This document shows positions 1-6,745 of a stretch of 64,000 bases of DNA, one piece after another. Source of the stretch: Paucihalobacter ruber (GTDB lineage Bacteria; Bacteroidota; Bacteroidia; Flavobacteriales; Flavobacteriaceae); contig NZ_VHIQ01000007.1 in NCBI RefSeq assembly GCF_006494535.1, positions 1 to 64,000 on the forward strand. Direction: 5' to 3'. The translations under genes were made by a program, and so were the position numbers. The notes under the pieces are model-generated. The model saw only the letters and a list, made by a program, of their open reading frames with translations, made no database searches and was not told where the DNA came from. Numbering within the stretch: the first letter of the stretch is position 1; each line of letters begins with the position of its first letter.

Positions 1-67
1 AGTTAGAATTTCGCCCTGTCATCCCCAAGTATACTTGGGGACGGGTTCGAGTCCCGCTGTGACCCCA
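1..67 (+). pseudogene. tRNA-Asp-like 3' part (anticodon GTC), interrupted by a palindrome
   Basis: The sequence reads like the second half of a bacterial tRNA-Asp: a D-arm end GTTAGAAT, a loop CTGTCAT carrying anticodon GTC, and a T-arm CGGG-TTCGAGT-CCCG at 42-56 followed by an acceptor-like strand. The 3' half of the anticodon stem and the variable loop, expected after CTGTCAT, are replaced by a palindrome at 22-41, so TCGCC at 12-16 has no partner. The 5' half lies outside the window. It may be a decayed tRNA or a tRNA-derived repeat; a functional tRNA is unlikely as drawn. Confidence 0.4.
22..41. repeat. Perfect 20-bp palindrome inside the tRNA-like sequence
   Basis: TCCCCAAGTATACTTGGGGA is fully self-complementary. 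With its left flank GTCA it resembles the short palindromic intergenic repeats common in Bacteroidota. It sits exactly where the anticodon stem 3' strand and variable loop of the tRNA-like sequence should be. Confidence 0.7.
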
Positions 68-197
68 ACTTGTTGGTGGTTCCAGACCGCCAAAATGCCT
101 GCGAAAGCAGGTATCTCTATTAGAACAGAGAATAACAAAGTTGTGTTGTCCGCGAAAGCGGCAGGTCTGTAGTAGGGCCAATCCTGCAAAGTGCAGG
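65..197 (+). repeat. Group of short GC hairpins, possible structured RNA tail
   Basis: Four small dyads occur in a row: CCAAC/GTTGG at 65-76, CCTGC-GAAA-GCAGG at 98-111, CCGC-GAAA-GCGG at 150-161 and CCTGCA-AAG-TGCAGG at 183-197. Two have GAAA tetraloops. An outer helix CAGACC (83-88) / GGTCTG (164-169) would enclose the two tetraloop hairpins. Such units are typical intergenic repeats in flavobacteria. Ending at a terminator (206-237), they could also form the structured 3' tail of the upstream transcript. Confidence 0.5.
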
Positions 198-205
198 CAG
201 TGAGA

Positions 206-237
206 AGCTTTTCCGCCTTTGTCGGAGGGCTTTTTTT
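206..237 (+). terminator. Intrinsic terminator
   Basis: A stem AGCTT-TCCG / CGGA-GGGCT (one bulged T, several G-T pairs) closes a short loop and is followed by seven T residues. It would end transcription coming from the tRNA-like region. Confidence 0.5.
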
Positions 238-360
238 GTTTAAAAAGGTTAATGATAGCATTTTTTCTACTGGTAAACGATTTTATTAAAAATTCACTGA
301 TATTATTGATACGTTTGCAAGGTTTTAGTGACCTAGTGCCAATAAAATCTGTTGAAATTG

Positions 361-400
361 GATGAAATACGCATTTTATCGATGAAATGCGTATTTCATC
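361..400. promoter_or_regulatory. Perfect dyad with 16-bp arms, likely operator
   Basis: GATGAAATACGCATTT at 361-376 is repeated as its exact reverse complement at 385-400, with an 8-bp spacer. No T-tract follows, so it is not a terminator. It lies just upstream of a TAnnTTTG box at 421-428, over and upstream of the -33 region, as expected for a binding site of a dimeric regulator acting on the gene at 651. The regulator is unknown; the two-component pair encoded next is one candidate. The rest of 238-605 shows no gene. Confidence 0.55.
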
Positions 401-420
401 GGATTTATTTCTTTGTACCT

Positions 421-428
421 TAAATTTG
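421..428 (+). promoter_or_regulatory. Bacteroidota-type -7 promoter element
   Basis: TAAATTTG matches the TAnnTTTG -7 consensus of the primary sigma factor in Bacteroidota. It would give a leader of about 220 nt before the small gene at 651. No good -33 TTTG is visible at the usual distance, where the dyad ends, which would fit an activator-dependent promoter. Confidence 0.35.
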
Positions 429-650
429 TTGCTTCTTTGGTCTTCCTTTAAAAGCCCCATATACACTTTTCTAGGAAAAATTTAATCCATTTTACTAAAA
501 GGCATTCAATTGCCAGACTTCCCTCAAGGTTTTTGTACTAACAATAACCCTTTTGGCATTGTTATCAATTAATCCATTCCCTCCCTCAAAAAAAGGCTCC
601 GGCCTATGTGTTTAATTAAAGAAACTAATAATAACCCTAAATTGATAACT

Positions 651-833
651 ATGAAAACTTTAAAAACTACTTTACTTCTTGCAGCAGTATTTGTACTAAC
701 CATGTCTGGTACTTCTTCTGATCAGGTAATGGATAACGAATTACAGATTAAACAAAACAATAGCAAAAATTTGAATTTGTTGGTGCACAATAGAGATAAA
801 ACTAAGTTGCCATCGGCTGGCTTAGCTTTATAA
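651..833 (+). CDS. Small secreted peptide (60 aa), unknown function
   Basis: The product begins with a typical Sec signal peptide (MKTLKTTLLLAAVFVLTMSG), leaving a mature peptide of only about 40 residues that is rich in Asn and Lys and has no cysteines. An in-frame upstream ATG at 606 would precede the signal peptide with a hydrophilic stretch, so 651 is preferred. I do not recognise the family. It stands directly upstream of a TPR sensor kinase, whose sensor part appears to be periplasmic, and behind a strong dyad/promoter arrangement. It could be a target or a ligand of that kinase, but this is only positional inference. Confidence 0.6.
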   Translation: MKTLKTTLLLAAVFVLTMSGTSSDQVMDNELQIKQNNSKNLNLLVHNRDKTKLPSAGLAL

Positions 834-856
834 ACGAACAATATGCATAAAAAATA

Positions 857-889
857 AAGACCGTCTAGCTCTTATTGTTAAACGGCTTT
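857..889 (+). terminator. Weak terminator-like hairpin
   Basis: CCGT (861-864) pairs with ACGG (882-885) around an AT-rich loop and is followed by a T-rich stretch, just after the small peptide gene. Confidence 0.35.
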
Positions 890-959
890 TTATTTTATTA
901 AAGGTATTATTCTTAAATAAATTCATTTACTTTGAAATTAAATTAAATTTTTTAAGTAA

Positions 960-3011
960 TTGAAGGCTTCTTTTGTATCGTCGTGGCTAATTCTATTCTT
1001 AGCTTCAAATCTTTTTTCACAAACAGGAAAAGATATTGAGAGCTTAGATAGTATTCGATCTATTCACAGAAAAATATTTGAATCTGAAAAGTCTATAGAA
1101 GAGCGCATTGAACTCGCCAAAGAGGCTCTAACGCTCTCAAAAAAACAAAACAACGATTCATTGTTAATGGTTTCCGGTAGATTGCTATCTTATCAATATT
1201 TGATAGCGAATCAGGACGAGGAATTTCTAATACAAACTGATAAATTTTTAAAGCTTGCCAATGCGATGGATGCTGACTTAGAACAAGCGCATTTATCGAA
1301 TTTTAAAGGTTATTATTTTTATTCCAAACAAGTTAATGATAGTGCCTTTTATTACTATTCAACAGCAGCCGATATTTTTGAATCTTTAGATATGGACTTG
1401 TCTTTGTCAGGTGTATTGTTAAATTTATCAGCCATACAACGAACGGAAAAAGATTTTATTGGCTCAGAAGAGAGTGCTATTAAGGCCATTGAAATATTAA
1501 AGAAGGCAAAAAAAACAGAAACTATATTAGATGATTTATGGATTTTATATAACGGCCTTGGGATTAATTCCAGAGGACTTAAATTATATTTTAAATCATT
1601 AGATTATTTTGATGAAGCCATCAGCATCGCCAATTCCATGGAAGATGGACTTTACAACAAACTTTATTCACTTAATAACAAAGCATACACCTTAAGACAA
1701 ATAGACAAGTATCAAAAAGCCCTGGATATTTATAATTTCATCTTAGAAACCGAGAATTTATATGAAGATGATCCCGGTTTCTTTGCACTTATTTTAGAGA
1801 GTGTTGCCATCACCAAATTCGCCATAGAAAAGGTTCAAAGTGAGGAAATAGAACGATTATTTGATCGAGCCCTAGTTATAAGTGATAGTATTGGTGAAGA
1901 TGTTACCAAAGTTGGCGTTTTGGTAAGTAAAGCCAACTATTACGAAGGCATTGGGAACAAAGACAAAGCTTTACAGTTTGCCAATGAAACCTACCAATTG
2001 GCCAAGCGTATCAAGCAAAATGAAATATTTCTTGAATCTCTTACCATTTTAGCGAGACTTAAGGAAGGTGATGAAGGCAAAAAATACCTAGAAGAACATA
2101 TCAAATTAAGTGATAGTCTGCTCAATTACGAACGCAATATTCGCAATAAATTTGCCCGCATTAAATTTGAAACAGACGAACTTGAAGCCGAAAACAGACG
2201 AATTGCCAGAGAACGCTTATGGCTTTTAGGTTTGTCTATTAGTCTTTTGTTGGCTGCTGTTTTAATTTATATCATCGTGGCTCAACGCGCTAAAAACAAA
2301 GAGTTGAAATTCACACAAGAGCAACAGAGGGCCAACGAAGAAATATATAATCTCATGTTGTCTCAACAAGATAAAATTGATGAGGCAAGAGTTAACGAAA
2401 AAAAGCGTATCTCGCAAGAATTGCATGATGGCGTTTTAGGCAGAATGTTCGGCGTGAGATTAAGTCTGGACAGCTTAAATTTTAATACAGATATAGACTC
2501 CATCAAAACAAGAGCCCAGTATATTAAAGACCTGATGAAAATTGAGCAAGACATTCGTCAGGTGTCTCATAACCTGAACACCGATTTTATCTCGGGTACC
2601 GGATTTATCATCATTCTCGAAGAATTGGTTTCAAAACAAACCGAAGCCTATAATCTGGACTATACCTTTAATTTCGACGATTCAATTCAATGGGATACCG
2701 TTCCAAACAAAACTAAAATCAATCTTTACCGCATTACTCAAGAATCGCTGCAAAATATTTATAAACATGCCAAAGCAAAACACATTACAATTAGCATAAA
2801 ACTAATAAATGATGTAATTTGCTTAACAATAAAAGATGACGGTCTTGGTTTTGATACCGGTAAGAGCAAAAAAGGTATCGGCCTCAAAAACATCAACTCT
2901 CGTATTACCGAGCTTGGCGGCACAGTTAAATTTAAATCTGAACCAGGAAAAGGAACCGAGGTCATCATAGAAGTACCCATACAAAAAATTGAACATGAGC
3001 ACGCAAATTAA
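960..3011 (+). CDS. TPR-repeat sensor histidine kinase (HisKA_3 type)
   Basis: A 683-residue sensor kinase. The start is a TTG, chosen because it gives a signal peptide (MKASFVSSWLILFLASNLFS); the first downstream ATGs fall inside the TPR region. Residues about 25-410 are helical TPR-like repeats, followed by a charged helix and one membrane segment at about 420-441. The dimerisation motif RISQELHDGVLG carries the predicted phospho-acceptor His489, and a HATPase_c domain follows (N-box ITQESLQNIYKHAKA, G-boxes DDGLGFD and GIGLKNI). This is the standard flavobacterial NarL-partner architecture, with the TPR part predicted outside the cytoplasmic membrane. The gene overlaps the response regulator gene downstream, so the two form a transcriptional pair. 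The ligand cannot be told from sequence. Confidence 0.9.
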   Translation: MKASFVSSWLILFLASNLFSQTGKDIESLDSIRSIHRKIFESEKSIEERIELAKEALTLSKKQNNDSLLMVSGRLLSYQYLIANQDEEFLIQTDKFLKLANAMDADLEQAHLSNFKGYYFYSKQVNDSAFYYYSTAADIFESLDMDLSLSGVLLNLSAIQRTEKDFIGSEESAIKAIEILKKAKKTETILDDLWILYNGLGINSRGLKLYFKSLDYFDEAISIANSMEDGLYNKLYSLNNKAYTLRQIDKYQKALDIYNFILETENLYEDDPGFFALILESVAITKFAIEKVQSEEIERLFDRALVISDSIGEDVTKVGVLVSKANYYEGIGNKDKALQFANETYQLAKRIKQNEIFLESLTILARLKEGDEGKKYLEEHIKLSDSLLNYERNIRNKFARIKFETDELEAENRRIARERLWLLGLSISLLLAAVLIYIIVAQRAKNKELKFTQEQQRANEEIYNLMLSQQDKIDEARVNEKKRISQELHDGVLGRMFGVRLSLDSLNFNTDIDSIKTRAQYIKDLMKIEQDIRQVSHNLNTDFISGTGFIIILEELVSKQTEAYNLDYTFNFDDSIQWDTVPNKTKINLYRITQESLQNIYKHAKAKHITISIKLINDVICLTIKDDGLGFDTGKSKKGIGLKNINSRITELGGTVKFKSEPGKGTEVIIEVPIQKIEHEHAN

Positions 3012-3666
3012 TATCTTAATGGTAGACGACCATCCAATAATCTTAGAAGGCTATCAAAACGTATTAATGGCTACCAAAAAGCCAGAATATGAATATCTCA
3101 TACACACGGCCAATACTTGCGATGCAGCCAACCAATTACTTCGTAAAAGCGCGAATAACCATCCCTACGACGTTTGTTTTTTTGATATCAGTTTGCCGGT
3201 TTCAGAAGATGGTAGCATCACTTCAGGTGAAGATTTGGCATTGATAGCCAGAGACTTGTTGCCGGATGCTAAAATTATAATTCTAACGATGTTTAATGAA
3301 TCATTTCGAATTCACAACATCATAAAAGCCATCAATCCTGAAGGGTTTTTAATTAAAAGCGATTTAACCTCGTTTGAATTGGCCGAGGCCTTTCAGCATA
3401 TTTTGCATTCACCGCCATATTACAGTAGTACTGTAAGTAATTTTCTTAAAAGAACAGTTACAAGTAAGGTTTATGTAGATGATATCAATCGTCAAATACT
3501 TCATTATTTATCACAGGGTGTTAAAACCAGAAGCCTCACAGAATACGTAGATTTATCTATGAGTGCTATCGAAAAACGCAAAAAACAACTCAAATTACTC
3601 TTTGGAGTTGAAGATGGTAAGGACGAAACGCTGTTAAAAGAGGCCCGAGAAAAAGGTTTTCTGTAA
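2995..3666 (+). CDS. NarL/LuxR-type response regulator
   Basis: A receiver domain (VDDHPI near the N-terminus, predicted phosphorylated Asp64 in YDVCFFDISLP) is followed by a C-terminal helix-turn-helix of the LuxR/GerE kind (about 160-205). The reading frame is open from a TTG at 2989, but the ATG at 2995 is the better start; it overlaps the kinase gene by 17 bp. It is the obvious phosphotransfer partner of the upstream kinase. The recognition helix region is somewhat unlike classical LuxR HTHs, and the last about 20 residues form a charged tail. Two tandem dyads directly downstream (3737-3769) are candidate targets. Confidence 0.9.
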   Translation: MSTQINILMVDDHPIILEGYQNVLMATKKPEYEYLIHTANTCDAANQLLRKSANNHPYDVCFFDISLPVSEDGSITSGEDLALIARDLLPDAKIIILTMFNESFRIHNIIKAINPEGFLIKSDLTSFELAEAFQHILHSPPYYSSTVSNFLKRTVTSKVYVDDINRQILHYLSQGVKTRSLTEYVDLSMSAIEKRKKQLKLLFGVEDGKDETLLKEAREKGFL

Positions 3667-3736
3667 TAAAAGTGTTAAAATTACGTTTTTTTGCCTTTTA
3701 AAAAACGCTTGTATCCCTTGCTATTGTTGAGAATTA

Positions 3737-3769
3737 CGGTTTTTCCGCATCAAGTTTACGGTTTTTCCG
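3737..3769 (+). promoter_or_regulatory. Tandem CGGTTTTTCCG boxes, 22-bp spacing
   Basis: Two identical copies of the dyad CGGTTTTTCCG lie at 3737-3747 and 3759-3769, each within the longer repeat TTACGGTTTTTCCGCA. The 22-bp spacing is two helical turns, so both would face the same side of the DNA. They end 24 bp upstream of a TATATTTG -7 element, an activator-site geometry. The neighbouring NarL-type regulator is the natural candidate to bind here. Confidence 0.55.
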
Positions 3770-3793
3770 CAACAAAAAGTTATTTAGCTATTC

Positions 3794-3801
3794 TATATTT
3801 G
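3794..3801 (+). promoter_or_regulatory. Bacteroidota-type -7 promoter element
   Basis: TATATTTG is a perfect TAnnTTTG box between the tandem dyads and a terminator. It overlaps the palindrome TTGACATGTCAA at 3799-3810. Transcription would start near 3806. Confidence 0.45.
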
Positions 3802-3805
3802 ACAT

Positions 3806-3895
3806 GTCAACAAGATTTTACATATCCCTCAAAAGTTTGTTGAATTAATAGCAAAGAACATAAACCTAACAGCAATCGTTGTTAGGTTTTGTGTT
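3806..3895 (+). ncRNA. Candidate small RNA or micro-peptide transcript
   Basis: Promoter (3794-3801) and intrinsic terminator (3862-3889) define a transcript of roughly 90 nt between two convergent genes. A 14-codon reading frame starts at 3804 (MSTRFYISLKSLLN, stop 3846-3848), too close to the promoter for a normal leader, so it would need leaderless translation. Start and end are estimated from the motifs; no homology is known to me. Confidence 0.3.
3862..3889. terminator. Bidirectional intrinsic terminator
   Basis: AAACCTAAC and GTTAGGTTT pair over 9 bp around a 10-nt loop, with T-rich sequence on the + side and A-rich sequence on the other, between convergent genes. It serves the candidate small RNA and the DUF456 gene. 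Confidence 0.75.
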
Positions 3896-4398
3896 TAAAA
3901 TAGGTTAGGTCCGTAGGTAATCAAACTTTTTATAAAAAAACCAAAGTAAATAACAGCCACAATAAATTTTAAAAATGTTGAGGCCAAAAAACCTATAAAA
4001 GATCCAAAGGCGGCCTTCATTGCATTTTGTCCGGTACTCTTATTGATTAATTCTCCAATTAACGCGCCAATAAATGGCCAGATCACAATTCCAAATACAC
4101 CAAATACAGGAAAAATAATGGCTACCAATAAGCCTAAGGTAGTTCCTATCATTCCTATTTTACTACCGCCAAATCTCTTGGTGCCAACCGCAGGAATTAC
4201 GTAATCCAACACCAATACCAGAATGGCTACAACAAGAGTCACCACTAAAAATGTAGTATTGGCAGGTACAATTTTAGTGAGATGCAGTAACAACAAGCCA
4301 ATCCAGCTTAAAGGCGGTCCGGGTAAAATTGGCAGAAAACTGCCTAAAACACCGGCAATCATAAAAATAATTCCGAAAAAAATAAGTACAAAATCCAA
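3895..4398 (-). CDS. DUF456 family membrane protein
   Basis: A 167-residue, very hydrophobic protein with about four to five membrane segments. The N-terminal segment ends in the glycine/proline-rich turn GSFLPILPGPPLSW, typical of DUF456. Family length is usually about 160 residues, so it is complete. The glycine-rich stretches (about 85-130) recall glycine-zipper packing. No biochemical role is established for the family. The gene is monocistronic and ends at a bidirectional terminator. Confidence 0.8.
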   Translation of the reverse strand: MDFVLIFFGIIFMIAGVLGSFLPILPGPPLSWIGLLLLHLTKIVPANTTFLVVTLVVAILVLVLDYVIPAVGTKRFGGSKIGMIGTTLGLLVAIIFPVFGVFGIVIWPFIGALIGELINKSTGQNAMKAAFGSFIGFLASTFLKFIVAVIYFGFFIKSLITYGPNLF

Positions 4399-4448
4399 AA
4401 TCTAAATGTTTATTGATGGGACGCTCAAATGTTAAAAATCTCACTTTA

Positions 4449-4483
4449 AAACTAAAAAATTAGTTTGAACTAAATATTTAGTT
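4449..4483. promoter_or_regulatory. Double inverted-repeat operator for the BlaI-type repressor
   Basis: Two dyads sit side by side: AAACTAA-N4-TTAGTTT at 4449-4466 and the perfect 16-bp palindrome AACTAAATATTTAGTT at 4468-4483. Shared half-site: ACTAA. They cover the promoter of the BlaI/M56 operon, as in autoregulated bla/mec systems. Confidence 0.7.
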
Positions 4484-4490
4484 ATATTTG
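4464..4490 (+). promoter_or_regulatory. Promoter of the BlaI/M56 operon
   Basis: TTTG at 4464-4467 and TATATTTG at 4483-4490 match the -33 and -7 elements of Bacteroidota promoters, with a slightly short spacing. The second operator palindrome fills the spacer, so repressor binding would block polymerase. Confidence 0.55.
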
Positions 4491-4539
4491 TGTTGTTCTA
4501 ATATGTAAATATACAATAAGATAACAAAAAACAGCCGCT

Positions 4540-4902
4540 ATGATGAAACAACTCACCAAAGCCGAAGAAGAAATTATGCAAGTGTTATGGCAACTTAAAA
4601 AAGCCGGAGTAAAAGAGGTTTTAGATGAATTACCAGAGCCAAAGCCCGCTTATAACACGGTATCTACCATTATAAGGATTTTAGAGAGCAAAGACTTTGT
4701 GTCTTATGAAAAGGTTGGGAAAAGCCATTTGTATTTTCCCTTGGTGCAAAAACAAGAATACAGCAACCAGAGCATCAATAAAATTGTAGAAAATTATTTT
4801 CAGGGTTCGTTTAAAAGTATGTTGTCTTTTTTTGTGAAGAAAAACGATATAGACCTTAAAGACCTGGAAGCCGTTTTAAAAGATATTAATAAAGAGAAGT
4901 AA
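4540..4902 (+). CDS. BlaI/MecI/CopY family transcriptional repressor
   Basis: A 120-residue winged-helix repressor. The N-terminal LTKAEEEIMQVLW and the recognition region PAYNTVSTIIRILESK are diagnostic of the BlaI/MecI family; the C-terminal part is the dimerisation region where family repressors are cut on induction. An ATG at 4543 is an equally possible start. It is followed after one base by the M56 gene. It most likely represses its own operon through the dyads at 4449-4483. In Bacteroidota such pairs are not limited to beta-lactam resistance. Confidence 0.92.
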   Translation: MMKQLTKAEEEIMQVLWQLKKAGVKEVLDELPEPKPAYNTVSTIIRILESKDFVSYEKVGKSHLYFPLVQKQEYSNQSINKIVENYFQGSFKSMLSFFVKKNDIDLKDLEAVLKDINKEK

Positions 4903-4903
4903 C

Positions 4904-6745
4904 ATGCTCAATTACCTGTTTCAAATAGTATTATTTCAGTTGTTGTTTTTATTGATTTACGATGCATTTTTAAAGCGCGAAACCTTTTTTAATTACAACA
5001 GGTTGTATCTTTTGGCCACTGCAGTTTTAAGTTTTGTGTTACCATTGGTACAGTTGCAAGTCTTTGCCAATAGCATACCCGAAGTTCTTGTTATTAACTT
5101 ACCCGAAGTGGTTATTGGTAATGTAGATACCACAAAATCAATAGCAAGCTCTCAAACTGCTAGTGAAATTACGATGCAGGGAAATTGGCAATGGATGTAT
5201 GTTATTTACGCTGGAATGCTTATTGCCACCTCACTTTTTGTTATCAAGTTGTTTAAACTGCTTTATCTCATTGAAAAAAATCCAAAGCGCTGGCACGGCG
5301 ATATTTTATTAATCAAACTCTTAAAAAGTACGGCTGCTTTTTCATTTTTTAACCGTGTTTTTATTGGCGATGCTATTGCTGAAACAGAGCGAAACACCAT
5401 TTTACAACACGAAATGGTGCATGTTAACCACAAACACAGCATCGATTTGTTATTTTTTGAAGTGCTCAGAATTGTCATGTGGTTTAATCCGCTCATCTAC
5501 CTTTATCAAAGCAGAATTACAGCTTTACACGAATACATTGCCGATGCTGAGGCTACCAAAAATCAGGACAAACAGCTGTATTATCAAAACCTGTTGGCGC
5601 AGGTGTTTGACACCAATAAAATTTCATTCATCAATCCATTTTATAAACAATCATTAATCAAAAAACGAATCGTTATGTTAAGTAAATCAAAGTCAAAACA
5701 ATTGCATTTAATCAAGTATGCTTTGCTCATTCCCACGGTAATTGGAATGCTGATGTATACATCGTCTCAGGCTCAGGAAATCAAACCTGTTACTTCTGAG
5801 GAAGTTGAAAATTTGAGTGATGAGGAAATGATAAATAAATATTATCAAGAATTGGAACTTCTTAATTCCAAAGGAGTCCAACTTCTTGAAATTTCCAGGG
5901 CATATACAGGCAAAATGGATGAGTATCTCTTGTCTAAAGAAGATTTTTATAGACAAGCAGCATATTTTAAATTTATCTCTAATGTAATCAGGAAGCATGA
6001 TGACAGTCTAAAAAAAGTAGATGTTAACCATAAATCACTACCCTTTAAAGAGGATGAGGCATACAAAAATTACGAATCTTATTTAAAGTATAAAAGTACC
6101 GAAGAGGCCAGGAAAAAATGGGATGAAATGAATAAGAGAAATAGTCTAATGGTGATTCTTAAAGACATGAAAAGTTTGACTGACTCAGAACGTTCAGAAA
6201 TCCTTGATAAGTTAAATGATATAAAGAAAAATTCTAGTTGGAGATCATTGGTCGTGCGCAATGCTGAAAATACGTTAAACTATAAAGTAACTGCCGATAA
6301 TTATGACTTTTTAGGAAAAGTTCTTCAGGACCAAAGACTTGATGACGCCATAAATAAAATGTCAAATAACGTTACAAATCTAACTGAAATTCCCTACGCC
6401 GTTGTAGAACGCGTTCCCGCATTCGAAGGTTGCGAAATACTTCCAACCAATCAACAAATTAAGGAATGTACAACGCAAAGTATGTCGCAGTTTGTCAATA
6501 AGAATTTTGATATTTCCATTGCAGAAAAAGCGGGTTTAAAAGGTAGACAGCGTATTGCCGTCGTGTTTAAAATTGCCGATGACGGCAACATCATCGATGT
6601 AAAAGCACGCGCTGCACATCCCGATTTAGAAGCCGAAGCCAAACGGGTTATTGAAAGCATTCCACCATTGACACCAGGTCAGCAAAAAGGTGAAAATATA
6701 ACTGTTCAATACTCGTTACCAATAATATTTCAAATAGGTGTATAA
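4904..6745 (+). CDS. BlaR1-like M56 metallopeptidase with C-terminal TonB domain
   Basis: A 613-residue membrane protein. N-terminal membrane helices (about 1-130) lead into an M56 peptidase domain with zinc motif HEMVH at 169-173 followed by HKHSIDLL. Another membrane segment (about 267-289) connects to a large periplasmic part that is mostly helical and charged. The last about 110 residues form a TonB C-terminal domain (from VERVPAFEGCE to YSLPIIFQIGV). BlaR1 senses beta-lactams through a penicillin-binding domain; that domain is absent here and replaced by a TonB-like domain, a recurrent flavobacterial arrangement. It may sense the envelope or a TonB-dependent receptor and cut the co-encoded BlaI repressor. 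It overlaps the next gene by 8 bp. Confidence 0.88.
   Translation: MLNYLFQIVLFQLLFLLIYDAFLKRETFFNYNRLYLLATAVLSFVLPLVQLQVFANSIPEVLVINLPEVVIGNVDTTKSIASSQTASEITMQGNWQWMYVIYAGMLIATSLFVIKLFKLLYLIEKNPKRWHGDILLIKLLKSTAAFSFFNRVFIGDAIAETERNTILQHEMVHVNHKHSIDLLFFEVLRIVMWFNPLIYLYQSRITALHEYIADAEATKNQDKQLYYQNLLAQVFDTNKISFINPFYKQSLIKKRIVMLSKSKSKQLHLIKYALLIPTVIGMLMYTSSQAQEIKPVTSEEVENLSDEEMINKYYQELELLNSKGVQLLEISRAYTGKMDEYLLSKEDFYRQAAYFKFISNVIRKHDDSLKKVDVNHKSLPFKEDEAYKNYESYLKYKSTEEARKKWDEMNKRNSLMVILKDMKSLTDSERSEILDKLNDIKKNSSWRSLVVRNAENTLNYKVTADNYDFLGKVLQDQRLDDAINKMSNNVTNLTEIPYAVVERVPAFEGCEILPTNQQIKECTTQSMSQFVNKNFDISIAEKAGLKGRQRIAVVFKIADDGNIIDVKARAAHPDLEAEAKRVIESIPPLTPGQQKGENITVQYSLPIIFQIGV

Noticed and set aside
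65-197. CRISPR-like array
   Set aside because: The hairpins are short, differ in sequence and spacing, and have no repeated direct unit or spacers.
2989-3666. TTG start for the response regulator
   Set aside because: An ATG two codons later gives the usual receiver N-terminus.
3804-3848. 14-codon peptide as an independent gene
   Set aside because: Its ATG is 3 bp from the promoter box and there is no supporting homology; kept only as a note under the candidate small RNA.
5355-5657. Other-frame reading frame inside the M56 gene
   Set aside because: It overlaps a conserved coding region including the HEMVH site and has no family features.
4540-6745. Beta-lactam resistance regulator pair
   Set aside because: No beta-lactamase or penicillin-binding sensor domain is present; the M56 protein has a TonB domain instead.
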